Source of the DNA: Clostridia bacterium | GTDB lineage: Bacteria; Bacillota; Clostridia; Oscillospirales; Acutalibacteraceae | Direction: 5' to 3' | NCBI GenBank assembly: GCA_017481575.1 | Contig: JAFUPA010000061.1 | Location: forward strand, 1 to 63,127 | Length of the DNA stretch: 63,127 nt | Shown here: in pieces, positions 53,022 through 62,005 of the stretch | How the letters are laid out: each line of letters opens with the position of its first letter | Position numbering within the stretch: position 1 is the first letter of the stretch | The notes under the pieces: generated by a model | What the model was told of the DNA's origin: nothing | Seen by the model: only the letters and a program-made list of their open reading frames with translations | Database searches by the model: none | Made by a program: the position numbers and the translations under genes

Positions 53022-53543
53022 ATGGCTAAATCCAAAAAGACAAGATTTTTCCGACGGGTTAAGAGAAATCTGAAAAATCTTAAAAAAAGAACGATTGTCT
53101 GTGCTGTACTTGTTCAGATGTTGCTTGTTGTATTCCTTGTAAACGGAATAATAGACAGCCAACCGATAAAACCGGAAGAAACACAGCAAGCGACAATTAT
53201 TGTTGAAAAAAAGAAATATTCCAGCAGACCTGATTGGTTTATAGTATATTCAGATTCACAAAAATATTATTTCAATAATTTTGGTGTGTTCGGCAACTAT
53301 GCGAACAGCGAATTGAATGATAGCATCTCTGTTGGTGAAAAATTGACATTGACTTATTTTGAAGATTATCATCTGTTTGCAAACAGAAATTGGGTTGTTG
53401 ACGCACGAAGCGAAACAGAAGTTTTTCGCACACTTGATGAATATAACGAGATGCATTCCGGTGGCGATATTGCAGTAATTATTATATTTTGTATTTTTGA
53501 AATTATTTTCTGGCTTTTTTTTATCCCGTTTATACTTTTATGA
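53022..53543 (+). CDS. Two-helix membrane protein
   Basis: 173 residues with AGGAGGAGA before ATG. A basic N-terminus (about 1-25) is followed by one hydrophobic helix (about 26-45). An extracytoplasmic domain of about 100 residues follows (IIVEKKKYSSRPDWFIVYSDSQKYYF, VGEKLTLTYFEDYH), which looks like the small beta-barrel of DUF3592-type proteins. A second very hydrophobic helix (about 150-173, IIFCIFEIIFWLFFIPFILL) ends it. Function unknown. Confidence 0.65.
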   Translation: MAKSKKTRFFRRVKRNLKNLKKRTIVCAVLVQMLLVVFLVNGIIDSQPIKPEETQQATIIVEKKKYSSRPDWFIVYSDSQKYYFNNFGVFGNYANSELNDSISVGEKLTLTYFEDYHLFANRNWVVDARSETEVFRTLDEYNEMHSGGDIAVIIIFCIFEIIFWLFFIPFILL

Positions 53544-53562
53544 TGTGAGTGAGGCTGTTTAA

Positions 53563-53805
53563 ATGAAAATATATATTGAAAATAATACCGAAATATCTGA
53601 TGCTGAAGTGATGATGACAAGTCAAGAATTAAAAGCACTAGTCAATGCGTTGGCTGAATTTGAATCCAAAATCCAAAAGTATAAAACAGACAACAAAGAG
53701 AAAAGGGACTTAGGCTTTACACACATGCATTTAAAAGATCATATCCAGGCAAGTACAGAAAATGAATCTGATATTGTTTTTTATGTTGATTTAGATGGTA
53801 AGTAA
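53563..53805 (+). CDS. Small hypothetical protein
   Basis: 80 residues, cytoplasmic, predicted mixed alpha/beta: MKIYIENNTEISDAEVMMTS, a helix at about 22-46, and a final strand SDIVFYVDLDGK. Not recognised. It starts 19 bases after the membrane-protein gene with a weak ribosome site (GTGAGG), so the two are probably one transcript. A+T-rich. Confidence 0.55.
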   Translation: MKIYIENNTEISDAEVMMTSQELKALVNALAEFESKIQKYKTDNKEKRDLGFTHMHLKDHIQASTENESDIVFYVDLDGK

Positions 53806-53851
53806 AAAAATAATTTTTGCAAGATTCAACATTTGTGTTTAAAAAATAAAC

Positions 53852-53898
53852 AAAAATCCGTAGCAGAACATAACTCCTGCTACGGATTCAATTTTCTC
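53852..53898. terminator. Bidirectional terminator
   Basis: AATCCGTAGCAG (53855-53866) pairs with CTGCTACGGATT (53877-53888), with A runs upstream and T-rich sequence downstream. It serves the genes ending at 53805 and probably the one ending at 54017 on the other strand. Confidence 0.75.
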
Positions 53899-53910
53899 AC
53901 AAACTATCGT

Positions 53911-53962
53911 GCCTTCCTCTGACGAGGAAGGTGGATTTTGCGAAGCAAAAGACGGAAGGAGA
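53911..53962 (+). repeat. Double-hairpin dispersed repeat
   Basis: CCTTCCTC...GAGGAAGG, then TTTTGC-GAA-GCAAAA (about 53937-53950), then GACGGAAGGAGAG. The inner hairpin is identical to the first hairpin of the array at 136-150. Confidence 0.65.
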
Positions 53963-54016
53963 GAAAAACAAAATTCAGATAATAGATATTTATTCAATCG
54001 GTAGAGGTATTTCCTG

Positions 54017-54703
54017 TCAAACACTCTGCCTCTTCTCCATCCTTTTCCAGCAGATAAATCCGTACATATCGTTCACAAAAAACACCGTAAAGCACACTAC
54101 CATAGGCAGATACGAAAGGTCGGTAAGTGTGGCTAAAACCCACAGCACAATAAGTACGATATCGTTTGCGGCGTAACCGAGTGCATAGTACGGACTGCGG
54201 AAAGCCGTAAGCGTTGCGGCAATATAGCTTGTCAGTACGGAAACAGTACTCGGCACAAGGTTGGCGGTGTTAAATGCCTTAAGGATAAAATAAAACGCAA
54301 CAGTTACCGCAACCGACGAAATAATAAGGAAAACGATTTTCTTTTTATTGAGCTTGCTCACTTCAACTTCTGCACTTTTCTTGTAAGGGTGACGTATCCA
54401 CGAAACAAGCGACACAACCGCCATAGGCAGTGTCATTCCTACATATGTGAGCATCTCGCCGTAATAGTTAAAGCGGAAAGAGATTATGCCGTAAATAGTG
54501 CTGAAAATTATCATCAGCACCTGACCGAAAGCAAATCCTCTTGCAAGGAAGATTAGCGAAGTAACACCCACAAGCGAAGCGATGAGCGTCAGCACATCAC
54601 CGTTTTGGGTTACAAGAAACGAGCCTGCAACAACAATCATTGAAACAATCCATAGCAGAAGTTCAAACTTCGTCAGATTTTTAAAAGCTTTAAAAATGTT
54701 CAT
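54017..54703 (-). CDS. pnuC: PnuC-family vitamin transporter
   Basis: 228 residues from the internal ATG at 54703 (TTGGGGTGTG upstream). The frame extends eight codons further, but those lie in the leader terminator tail. Seven or so hydrophobic helices, with MPMAVVSLVSWIRHPYK and the C-terminal VCFTVFFVNDMYGFICWKRM typical of PnuC (WxxNxxYxxxxW-like). Facilitated uptake of nicotinamide riboside, or thiamine/riboflavin in the PnuT/PnuX branches; the specificity is not resolved. It has an attenuator-type leader. Confidence 0.85.
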   Translation of the reverse strand: MNIFKAFKNLTKFELLLWIVSMIVVAGSFLVTQNGDVLTLIASLVGVTSLIFLARGFAFGQVLMIIFSTIYGIISFRFNYYGEMLTYVGMTLPMAVVSLVSWIRHPYKKSAEVEVSKLNKKKIVFLIISSVAVTVAFYFILKAFNTANLVPSTVSVLTSYIAATLTAFRSPYYALGYAANDIVLIVLWVLATLTDLSYLPMVVCFTVFFVNDMYGFICWKRMEKRQSV

Positions 54704-54815
54704 AAACACACCCCAATAAAAAAACACCCGTCTTGCATTTCTTCAAAGACCTAACGAAATGCAAACGGATGCCAAGCATCACACTACCCGGTGGCAGTAA
54801 TTTTTAGTTTTCAAT
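54704..54815 (-). promoter_or_regulatory. Attenuator leader of pnuC, class not recognised
   Basis: On the minus strand two small hairpins, ACTGCC-ACC-GGGTAGT and GATGC-TTG-GCATC, are followed by a 16-base-pair terminator (54725-54771). Its 5' arm begins inside GCATC of the second hairpin, so the structures are mutually exclusive. This is a typical riboswitch expression platform, but I do not recognise the aptamer as TPP, preQ1 or FMN. Confidence 0.6.
54715..54771 (-). terminator. Leader terminator of pnuC
   Basis: CATCCGT-TTGCATTTC pairs with GAAATGCAA-(G)-ACGGGTG, with one bulge and a G-U pair, followed by seven Ts on the minus strand. Confidence 0.8.
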
Positions 54816-54844
54816 ATTATAACATTTCTTTTCTAAAAATGCAA
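54816..54844 (-). promoter_or_regulatory. Promoter of pnuC
   Basis: On the minus strand: TTGCAT, 17 bases, TATAAT (complement of 54816-54821). Confidence 0.6.
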
Positions 54845-54856
54845 TATCTCTGACTA

Positions 54857-54885
54857 TTGATTTTCAAAACGAGTGTTGATATAAT
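54857..54885 (+). promoter_or_regulatory. Promoter of GPH transporter
   Basis: TTGATT (54857-54862), 17 bases, TATAAT (54880-54885) with a TGA extended -10. Divergent from the pnuC promoter, with 12 bases between the two -35 boxes. Confidence 0.65.
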
Positions 54886-54915
54886 ATATTCATCAATCAA
54901 AAGAGGAGAGGTATT

Positions 54916-56358
54916 GTGGGATTAATAAGAGAAATATTTAACGAAACTCCCTCGGGCTGGGCAACAAACTCAATCGAGCGAAAGAGTTATTATGCTTTTT
55001 TTCTCGGTCAGAACGCAATTTACGCACTCGTAACTTCATATCTGACTACATACTTTATGCTCATCGGTGTTGACCTTACCAAGGCAACGGGCATTATGCT
55101 TGCTATTAAAATCTGGGATGCAGTCAACGACTGCCTTTTCGGTGTAATCTTTGATATGGTCAAGTTCAAAAGCGGTAAGAAATATCTCCCGTGGCTTCGT
55201 GTGTCACTTGTGCTCATTACCGTTACAACCGTGCTTATGTTTGCCGCACCGTTCAATTCAAGCGGTACTACAAAACTCGTATGGTTTGCAATCAGCTACC
55301 TTATATGGGATTCTGTCTATACTCTGTGTGACGTGCCTATTTACGGTATCATCACTTCAATGACAAAGAATATTGCCGAACGTAATGCAATGATGTCCTA
55401 CAAGAGCATCTGGGGCGGCGCAGGCAGTACCGTCACAACGGTAGTTGTTACCGTGCTCATTTCCGAGCAGGTCGGCAGTAACTATACAGTTGTTGCTATT
55501 GTAGTTGCAATTATTGCATTCCTCACAATGCTTCCGTCCTGCCTTAAACTGCAGGAGCGTTACACACCGCCTAAAGAGGAAGAAAATTTCTCTGTCAAAA
55601 AGATGTTCTCATATCTTTTCAAAAACAAATACCTCCTTATTTTCTACATCGGATTTTTCTTCTATTCGAGCGTAAATATTTCAAACGCACTCAACCTCTG
55701 GGTTTCGTTCTATCTCTTCAATAACACCTTGTTTTCACTCGTTGTCGGAGCTCTCGGTGTTGCACCGTCGCTCATAATGTCGGTGCTTGTTCCTAAAATT
55801 CTGACAAAAATCGACAAGATGAAGCTCTTTAAATTAAGCACCCTCGGTATTATCGTCACAAGCGTGCTTATGTGGGTTATCGGCTACAAGAGCATCATAG
55901 CCTTTGCTGTTCTTTCAACGGTACGCTCAATTCCCATGGCTATTTTCGGTGTTGTTCTCTTTATGTTTACGCCTGACTGTGCCGAATACGGCAAGTTCAA
56001 AACAGGTATAGATGCAAAGGGTATCACCTTTGCAATCCAGACCTTTATGTGTAAGCTTACGGGTGCAATTTCAGGCTCGGTCAGCCTTTTATGGATGGGT
56101 CTTGAATACACAGGCTGGATTTCCGTCGAAGCTGAAAACTTCGAGCAATTGCAGGCTCTTAACATTCAGCAGTCCGACCACGCTCTTGGTGTGCTGTGGT
56201 TTACTTATGTGATGGTACCTGCAATCGGCTATCTTTTCTCTTATATCGTATGGCAGTTCTACAAGCTCAATGATAAGGACGTTCAGCTTATGGCAGACTG
56301 CAACGCAGGCAAAATCACACGTGAAGAAGCCGAAAGTCAACTTTCCCGAAAATATTAA
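54916..56358 (+). CDS. GPH-family sugar:cation symporter (MFS)
   Basis: 480 residues from a GTG start with GAGGAGAGG upstream. About twelve membrane helices. The MelB-like signature is present: KIWDAVNDCLFGVIFDMVKFKSGKKYLPWL (in parts, about 55-90), with the conserved Asp residues and RxxxW motif, then YTLCDVPIYGIITSMT (about 135-150) and an AEYGKFKTG motif (about 355-363). Imports glycosides, pentosides or hexuronides with a cation. No sugar hydrolase is adjacent, so substrate cannot be given. Confidence 0.85.
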   Translation: MGLIREIFNETPSGWATNSIERKSYYAFFLGQNAIYALVTSYLTTYFMLIGVDLTKATGIMLAIKIWDAVNDCLFGVIFDMVKFKSGKKYLPWLRVSLVLITVTTVLMFAAPFNSSGTTKLVWFAISYLIWDSVYTLCDVPIYGIITSMTKNIAERNAMMSYKSIWGGAGSTVTTVVVTVLISEQVGSNYTVVAIVVAIIAFLTMLPSCLKLQERYTPPKEEENFSVKKMFSYLFKNKYLLIFYIGFFFYSSVNISNALNLWVSFYLFNNTLFSLVVGALGVAPSLIMSVLVPKILTKIDKMKLFKLSTLGIIVTSVLMWVIGYKSIIAFAVLSTVRSIPMAIFGVVLFMFTPDCAEYGKFKTGIDAKGITFAIQTFMCKLTGAISGSVSLLWMGLEYTGWISVEAENFEQLQALNIQQSDHALGVLWFTYVMVPAIGYLFSYIVWQFYKLNDKDVQLMADCNAGKITREEAESQLSRKY

Positions 56359-56361
56359 AAC

Positions 56362-56400
56362 AAAAATTGCCACCGAAATTTCTTCGGTGGCATAAATTTT
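56362..56400. terminator. Bidirectional terminator
   Basis: TGCCACCGAA pairs with TTCGGTGGCA; A/T-rich on both sides. It separates the convergent transporter and ABC genes. Confidence 0.85.
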
Positions 56401-57109
56401 ATACAGCTTTTTCAGGCTTTATGTTCTCATTAACATAATCCTCAATAATCTTTCCGTCGCTGATACGGATAACTCTGTGGGCCTTCTCGGCGATTTTATC
56501 GTCGTGAGTGATTAGGATAATTGTTCTGCCCTCTGCCCACAGCTCGTTGATGATTCTCATAACTTCCTTACCCGAAGCCGAGTCAAGGTTGCCTGTCGGC
56601 TCGTCAGCGAGGATAACGGGAGGCTTTGCGGCAACGGCTCTTGCAATGGCAACTCTCTGCTGCTGACCGCCCGACATTTCGCTTGGCAGGTGGTTCATTC
56701 TCTGCTCAAGACCAACTCTTTTAAGAGCCTCGGTAGAAAGCTTGTCTCTTTCCTCCTGCTTCATACCTCGGTATATAAGCGGAAGCTCAACGTTTCCCTT
56801 TGCCGTAAGGCTCGGTATAAGGTTAAAGCCCTGGAAGATAAAGCCGATTTCCTGATTTCGGATAGCACTCAGCTCATCGTCGTCCATATCCTTGATGTCT
56901 TTGCCGTCAAGGATGTATGTTCCGCTTGTAACAACATCCAGAAGACCCAGCATATTCATAAGTGTTGATTTACCCGAACCGGACTGACCGACAATCGCAA
57001 CAAAGTCGCCCCTGTCAATACAGAGGTCAACTCCGTCAAGGGCACGGACTTCGTTTTCGCCCGGGTTATAGATTTTATACGCATCTTTAAGCTCGATAAG
57101 ATGTGACAC
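56399..57109 (-). CDS. ABC transporter ATPase, MacB/LolD type, without permease
   Basis: 236 residues from a GTG start (GGAG 12 bases upstream). All nucleotide-binding motifs are intact: Walker A GQSGSGKST (about 41-49), Q-loop FIFQGFNLIPSL, signature MSGGQQQR (about 143-150), Walker B VILADEPTGNLD (about 164-175) and the His loop ILITHD. The NLIPSLTAKGNVELPL stretch is typical of the MacB/FtsE-like group that works with FtsX-type permeases. No permease lies beside it, so its partner must be elsewhere. The 250 bases upstream hold nothing recognisable apart from the opposed xpt promoter. Confidence 0.85.
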   Translation of the reverse strand: MSHLIELKDAYKIYNPGENEVRALDGVDLCIDRGDFVAIVGQSGSGKSTLMNMLGLLDVVTSGTYILDGKDIKDMDDDELSAIRNQEIGFIFQGFNLIPSLTAKGNVELPLIYRGMKQEERDKLSTEALKRVGLEQRMNHLPSEMSGGQQQRVAIARAVAAKPPVILADEPTGNLDSASGKEVMRIINELWAEGRTIILITHDDKIAEKAHRVIRISDGKIIEDYVNENIKPEKAV

Positions 57110-57262
57110 AGAAAATCACTCCAATGTGTTATCACAGTAATAAACATTTTAAAGTATTTTACACCATTCATATTAATATTTTGTGAACAAAACAGAAAAA
57201 TTTGTTGTTAATTTCAAACAAAACAATGTAAATTTATTTGTATCATAAATTACTCTAATTTA

Positions 57263-57290
57263 TTGACAAAAACCTATAATGTGATAAAAT
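57263..57290 (+). promoter_or_regulatory. Promoter of xpt
   Basis: TTGACA (57263-57268), 16 bases, TAAAAT (57285-57290) with a TGA extension. The 73-base leader lacks the purine riboswitch landmarks. Confidence 0.6.
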
Positions 57291-57363
57291 AGGATTGATA
57301 ATTTCAAAATGTGGCGGTATTTTTAAAAATAACAACATTATGTAGTGAATACGGAGAGTTTTT

Positions 57364-57939
57364 ATGAAGTTACTTGAAGAACGCATAATTAAGGACGGCA
57401 AGGTTTTCCCGGGAAATGTGCTCAAGGTTGACCGTTTCCTTAACCACCAGGTTGATGTCAAGCTTCTTAACGAAATCGGCAAGGAGTTTCACCGTCTTTT
57501 TAAGGACGAAAAAATCACCAAAATCTTCACTATTGAAGCCTCGGGTATAGGTATTGCCTGTATTGTTGCACAGTATTTTGACGTTCCCGTGGTTTTTGCG
57601 AAAAAGACTCTCGGTAAAAACATTTCGTCAGATGTTTATTCAACACCCATAACATCCTTTACTCACGGCAGAACTTATGATGTTATTGTGTCGCAGGAGT
57701 TCCTCAACAAGGACGACCGCATTTTGATTATTGACGACTTCCTTGCACAGGGCTGTGCTCTTCAGGGACTTATCAGCCTTATCAATTCCGCAGGCGCTCA
57801 CATTGTCGGTGCAGGTATTGTTATTGAAAAGGCATTTCAGCAGGGCGGTGAGCTCATCCGCTCACAGGGTATCCGTGTCGAGTCACTCGCAAGGGTCGAG
57901 TCAATGACGGATGACGGAAAGATTACTTTCTGCGAATAA
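57364..57939 (+). CDS. xpt: Xanthine phosphoribosyltransferase
   Basis: 191 residues with CGGAGAG before ATG. The Gram-positive Xpt signature is clear: LEERIIKDGKVFPGNVLKVDRFLNHQ (in parts, about 4-29), EASGIGIA (about 59-66) and the PRPP motif ILIIDDFLAQGCAL (about 120-133). Converts xanthine and PRPP to XMP. It is followed by a purine-nucleoside-type ABC uptake system, so the pair forms a salvage unit. Confidence 0.93.
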   Translation: MKLLEERIIKDGKVFPGNVLKVDRFLNHQVDVKLLNEIGKEFHRLFKDEKITKIFTIEASGIGIACIVAQYFDVPVVFAKKTLGKNISSDVYSTPITSFTHGRTYDVIVSQEFLNKDDRILIIDDFLAQGCALQGLISLINSAGAHIVGAGIVIEKAFQQGGELIRSQGIRVESLARVESMTDDGKITFCE

Positions 57940-58014
57940 TAATCTGTATGCCTTGATTTTAAATCGGTAGCAATTTTTTAGCTATAAATTGAAAGTTAAA
58001 CGGAGGAAAAACAC

Positions 58015-59217
58015 ATGAAAAAGATTCTTGCATTACTTCTTGCAGTAGTCATGGTTTTCGCACTTGCAGCTTGCGGCGGCAACAACAATGATGAAGCTAA
58101 AGACGATTTCAAAGTCGGCTTTATCTTCCTTCATGACGAAAACTCTACTTACGACAAGAACTTCATGGACGCTGCAGCAGCTGTTCAGAAGGAACTCGGT
58201 CTTACAGACGAGCAGGTTCTTTACAAAAGCAACATTCCTGAAAGCAACGAGTGCTACGAAGCAGCACTTGAACTTGTAGATGCAGGCTGCGACGTTATCT
58301 TCGGCGACAGCTTTGGCTTTGAGTCACATCTTCTCAAGGCTGCTAAGGAGCATCCGGAGGTTCAGTTCTGCCACGCAACAGGTACAAATGCAAAGACAGC
58401 AGGCTTAGCTAACTATCACAACGCTTTCGCATCAATCTACGAGGGCCGTTACCTTGCAGGTATTGCAGCAGGTATGAAGCTCAACGAGATGATTAAGGAA
58501 GGCAAGTTCACAGCAGAGGAAGCAAAGATGGGTTATGTCGGCGCTTTCCCGTACGCTGAGGTTATTTCAGGCTTCTCATCATTCTATCTTGGCGCAAAGT
58601 CAGTTTGCCCGACAGTTACAATGGAAGTTAAGTACACAAACTCTTGGTTTGACATTGCTGCTGAAAAGGAAGCTGCACAGGCTCTCATTCAGTCAGGCTG
58701 TAAGCTCATCAGCCAGCACGCTGACTCAGAGGGTGCACCGAAGGCTTGTGAAGAGAAGGGTATCCCCAATATTGCTTACAACATCAACACATCTTCTATC
58801 GGCCCGAACACAGCTATCATTTCTTCCAAGATTTCTTGGGAGCCTTACATGAAGCTTATGATCGAGTCAGTTATGAACGGCAAGGAAATCCCTGTTGACT
58901 ATACAGGTACACTTGCAACAGGTTCAGTTCAGCTCACAGAGCTCAACGAAAAGGTTGCTGCTGAAGGCACACAGGCTGCTCTTGACGCTGCTGCTGAAAA
59001 GCTTAAGAACGGCGAAATCCATGTATTCGATACATCTACATTCACAGTAGGTGGCAAGACTCTTGACGAGAATACACTTGCAGACGTTATTCCTGATGCA
59101 AACTATGAGGCTGACACAAAGGTTGTTTCTGACGGTTATTACCACGAGTCAGAGTACCGTTCAGCTCCGTATTTCTTCGTTGTAATCGACGGTATTACAG
59201 GTGTTATTCCCGAATAA
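58015..59217 (+). CDS. BMP-family nucleoside-binding lipoprotein
   Basis: 400 residues with CGGAGG before ATG. Lipobox LAAC with Cys20, then the BMP/PnrA fold: VGFIFLHDENSTYDKNFM, the INxxSxDKNF-like ligand loop, and YEGRYLAGIAAGMK (about 141-154). It should capture purine nucleosides, or possibly xanthine given xpt, for the ABC system downstream. A hairpin after the gene would give excess binding protein over the ATPase and permeases. Confidence 0.88.
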   Translation: MKKILALLLAVVMVFALAACGGNNNDEAKDDFKVGFIFLHDENSTYDKNFMDAAAAVQKELGLTDEQVLYKSNIPESNECYEAALELVDAGCDVIFGDSFGFESHLLKAAKEHPEVQFCHATGTNAKTAGLANYHNAFASIYEGRYLAGIAAGMKLNEMIKEGKFTAEEAKMGYVGAFPYAEVISGFSSFYLGAKSVCPTVTMEVKYTNSWFDIAAEKEAAQALIQSGCKLISQHADSEGAPKACEEKGIPNIAYNINTSSIGPNTAIISSKISWEPYMKLMIESVMNGKEIPVDYTGTLATGSVQLTELNEKVAAEGTQAALDAAAEKLKNGEIHVFDTSTFTVGGKTLDENTLADVIPDANYEADTKVVSDGYYHESEYRSAPYFFVVIDGITGVIPE

Positions 59218-59244
59218 GTTTTAATTCGGTCTTTTAAAATTAAA

Positions 59245-59287
59245 GGGCGAGGCACTAATCTGTCTCGCCCGCTTAATCTTTTTTTAT
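59245..59287 (+). terminator. Partial terminator after binding protein
   Basis: GGGCGAG (59245-59251) pairs with CTCGCCC (59264-59270); a T run follows nine bases later, so read-through into the ATPase is expected. Confidence 0.6.
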
Positions 59288-59361
59288 TGAGCTGTTAAAA
59301 ATGCTTATATTCGTGTGAATGTAATTGTTTTTAACAATTGAATTCTTTTGAGGAGGTTATT

Positions 59362-60903
59362 ATGAGTAATAAACCGGTAGCGATTGAATTAAAAAAGATT
59401 ACCAAAACCTTCGGTAAGGTCGTTGCAAACAAGGATGTTGACCTTACCGTGTACGAGGGCGAAATCCTTTCAATCCTCGGCGAAAACGGTAGCGGTAAAA
59501 CAACCCTTATGAATATGATCTCGGGTATTTATTTTCCCGACAGCGGTCAGATTTTTGTCAAGGGCAAGGAGGTAAGCATTCAGTCTCCGAATGATGCCTT
59601 CAGTCTCAAAATCGGTATGATTCATCAGCACTTCAAGCTTGTTGATGTTTTCACAGCCGCCGAAAACATTGCACTCGGCGTTGACGACGGCAAAAAGTTT
59701 GATTTAAAGCGTATTTCTGCTGACATAGAAGCAATCAACAAGAAATACGGATTTAATATCGACCTTAAAAAGAAGATTTATGAAATGTCGGTTTCCGAAA
59801 AGCAGACGGTTGAAATAGTTAAGGTGCTTTACAGAGGTGCGGATATCCTCATTCTCGACGAGCCCACAGCCGTTCTTACTCCGCAGGAAACACAGAAGCT
59901 TTTCGCAATCCTTCGCAAGATGCGTGAGGACGGCAAGGCTGTTGTCATCATTACTCATAAGCTCCACGAGGTTATGTCTATTTCAGACAGAGTTTCTGTT
60001 CTTCGTAAGGGTGAATACATCGGCACAATCAATACTGCCGAGGCTAACGAGTCAATTCTTACCGAAATGATGGTCGGCAAGAAAATTAGCCTTGATATTG
60101 ACCGTTCAGAGCCGAAGGACCCCGTTGACAGACTTGTTATCAAAAACATCAACTGCTCTAACCGTGAGGGCGTAAAGATACTTAATGACGTTTCTTTCAC
60201 CGCACGTTCGGGCGAAATTCTCGGTATTGCAGGCATTTCGGGTAGCGGTCAGCGTGAGCTTCTTGAGGCTATCGCCGGACTTCAGAAGCTCGACAGCGGC
60301 TCAATTATTTATCATAACTCAAAAACAGGCAAGGAGGACAACCTCCGAGACAAAACTCCGATTCAGATTCGTGAGCTCGGCATCCGTCTTTCTTTTGTTC
60401 CCGAGGACAGACTCGGAATGGGTCTTGTCGGCAATATGGACATTGTAGACAATATGATGCTTCGAAGCTACAAAAAGGGCAAGTCTGTATTCCTTCAGAA
60501 GAAAGAGCCGAAAACCCTTGCAGAGAAAATTATCAAGGACCTTGAGGTCGTAACTCCGTCAGCATCAACACCTGTCCGCCGTCTTTCGGGCGGTAATGTT
60601 CAAAAGGTGCTTGTCGGACGTGAAATTGCCGCATCGCCAACAGTTCTTATGGCGGCTTATCCTGTAAGAGGTCTTGATATCAACTCGTCTTATCTCATTT
60701 ATAATCTTCTCAATCAGCAGAAGGAAAAGGGTGTAGCCGTAATTTTCGTCGGTGAGGATTTGGACGTTCTCATTGACCTTTGCGACAGAATTCTTGTTAT
60801 CGGCGGCGGTCAGATTAACGGTATCGTCGATGCACGCACAACAACCAAGGAAGAAATCGGCTTGATGATGGTCAAGTCAAAGGGAGGTAACGCTGATGAA
60901 TAA
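59362..60903 (+). CDS. Nucleoside ABC transporter, double ATPase
   Basis: 513 residues from ATG 59362 (GAGGAGG upstream; a TTG eight codons earlier is rejected). Two nucleotide-binding domains, as in the NupA/YufO and RbsA class. The first has GENGSGKTT (about 39-47) and DEPTAVLTP (about 168-176). The second has a degenerate Walker A (GISGSGQREL) and LSGGNVQKVLVGREIA. Powers the two permeases that follow. It overlaps the first permease by 8 bases. Confidence 0.9.
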   Translation: MSNKPVAIELKKITKTFGKVVANKDVDLTVYEGEILSILGENGSGKTTLMNMISGIYFPDSGQIFVKGKEVSIQSPNDAFSLKIGMIHQHFKLVDVFTAAENIALGVDDGKKFDLKRISADIEAINKKYGFNIDLKKKIYEMSVSEKQTVEIVKVLYRGADILILDEPTAVLTPQETQKLFAILRKMREDGKAVVIITHKLHEVMSISDRVSVLRKGEYIGTINTAEANESILTEMMVGKKISLDIDRSEPKDPVDRLVIKNINCSNREGVKILNDVSFTARSGEILGIAGISGSGQRELLEAIAGLQKLDSGSIIYHNSKTGKEDNLRDKTPIQIRELGIRLSFVPEDRLGMGLVGNMDIVDNMMLRSYKKGKSVFLQKKEPKTLAEKIIKDLEVVTPSASTPVRRLSGGNVQKVLVGREIAASPTVLMAAYPVRGLDINSSYLIYNLLNQQKEKGVAVIFVGEDLDVLIDLCDRILVIGGGQINGIVDARTTTKEEIGLMMVKSKGGNADE

Positions 60904-62005
60904 TGTTAAAAAGCGTAAGGATCCGCTTATCAGAATCAGTAAGCGTGACGTTCCTGTTTGGTGGAAATCGCTTATTATAAGAGTTGTAGCTGTCGCATTT
61001 GCGCTTGTAGCATGTGCAGGTCTCATCGTTATTATTTCCGACTACAATCCTTTAGATGTTTTCAAAACAATGATTGAAGGTAACTTCGGTACAGAGCGTA
61101 AAATCTGGAACTTACTCCAGAACACAGCCCTGCTTCTTTGTATTTCACTTGCCGTAACACCTGCGTTCAAGATGAAATTCTGGAACCTCGGTGCAGAGGG
61201 TCAGGCACTCATCGGTGCACTCTCAACAGCGGCTTGTATGATTTACCTAGGGGACAAGCTTCCTTCACCGGTACTCATTCTTGTAATGCTTGTTGTAAGT
61301 ATACTTTCGGGTATGATTTGGGCAGTTCTTCCTGCAATTTTTAAAGCAAAGTTCAACACAAACGAGTCGCTTTTCACTCTTATGATGAACTATGTTGCAA
61401 CACAGCTCGTTCTTTACTGCATCACATTCTGGGAAAATCCGAAAGGCTCAAACACAGTCGGCATCATTAACTTTGATTCTGAAAGCGGCTGGCTTCCGGC
61501 ACTCTTTGACCAGAAGTATCTTCTCAATATCCTCATTGTTACCGTTATCACGGTTATAATGTACATTTACCTCAAATACAGCAAGCACGGTTATGAAATC
61601 TCCGTTGTCGGTGAAAGTGAAAACACAGCCCGCTACATCGGTATCAACGTTAAAAAGGTTATCATCCGTACTGTGCTTGTTTCGGGTGCAGTCTGCGGTA
61701 TCACAGGCTTCCTGCTTGTTTCAGGCACACACCACACAATCACGGCAGATACTGTCGGTGGTCAGGGCTTTACAGCTATTATGGTTTCCTGGCTTGCAAA
61801 GTTCAACCCCTTTGTAATGGCAGGTGTTTCGTTCCTCATCACTTTCCTCGAAAGAGGTGCAGGCGAAATTGCAACAATACTCCGTCTCAATCAGAGCGTT
61901 GCCGCAATTATGCAGGGAATAATTCTTTTCTTCATCATCGGCAGTGATTTCTTTATTAACTATAAAATCAACTTCCGTTCAAGCAAAAAGGAGGGTCATA
62001 AATGA
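60896..62005 (+). CDS. Nucleoside ABC transporter, permease 1
   Basis: 369 residues, BPD_transp_2 family, about nine membrane helices. FKMKFWNLGAEGQALIGAL (about 96-114) and the coupling-helix region YLKYSKHGYEISVVGESENTARYIGI (in parts, about 223-248) are typical of NupB/YufP. Forms a heterodimer with the next gene product, which it overlaps by 4 bases. Confidence 0.9.
   Translation: MNNVKKRKDPLIRISKRDVPVWWKSLIIRVVAVAFALVACAGLIVIISDYNPLDVFKTMIEGNFGTERKIWNLLQNTALLLCISLAVTPAFKMKFWNLGAEGQALIGALSTAACMIYLGDKLPSPVLILVMLVVSILSGMIWAVLPAIFKAKFNTNESLFTLMMNYVATQLVLYCITFWENPKGSNTVGIINFDSESGWLPALFDQKYLLNILIVTVITVIMYIYLKYSKHGYEISVVGESENTARYIGINVKKVIIRTVLVSGAVCGITGFLLVSGTHHTITADTVGGQGFTAIMVSWLAKFNPFVMAGVSFLITFLERGAGEIATILRLNQSVAAIMQGIILFFIIGSDFFINYKINFRSSKKEGHK

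Noticed and set aside
54704-54815. TPP, FMN or preQ1-I riboswitch before pnuC
   Set aside because: None of the conserved elements (CTGAGA with CCTGATCTGG for TPP, or the preQ1 loop and A-rich tail) is present; left as unclassified attenuator.
57291-57363. Purine (G-box) riboswitch upstream of xpt
   Set aside because: The leader is only about 70 bases and lacks the conserved loop and junction sequences and a terminator.
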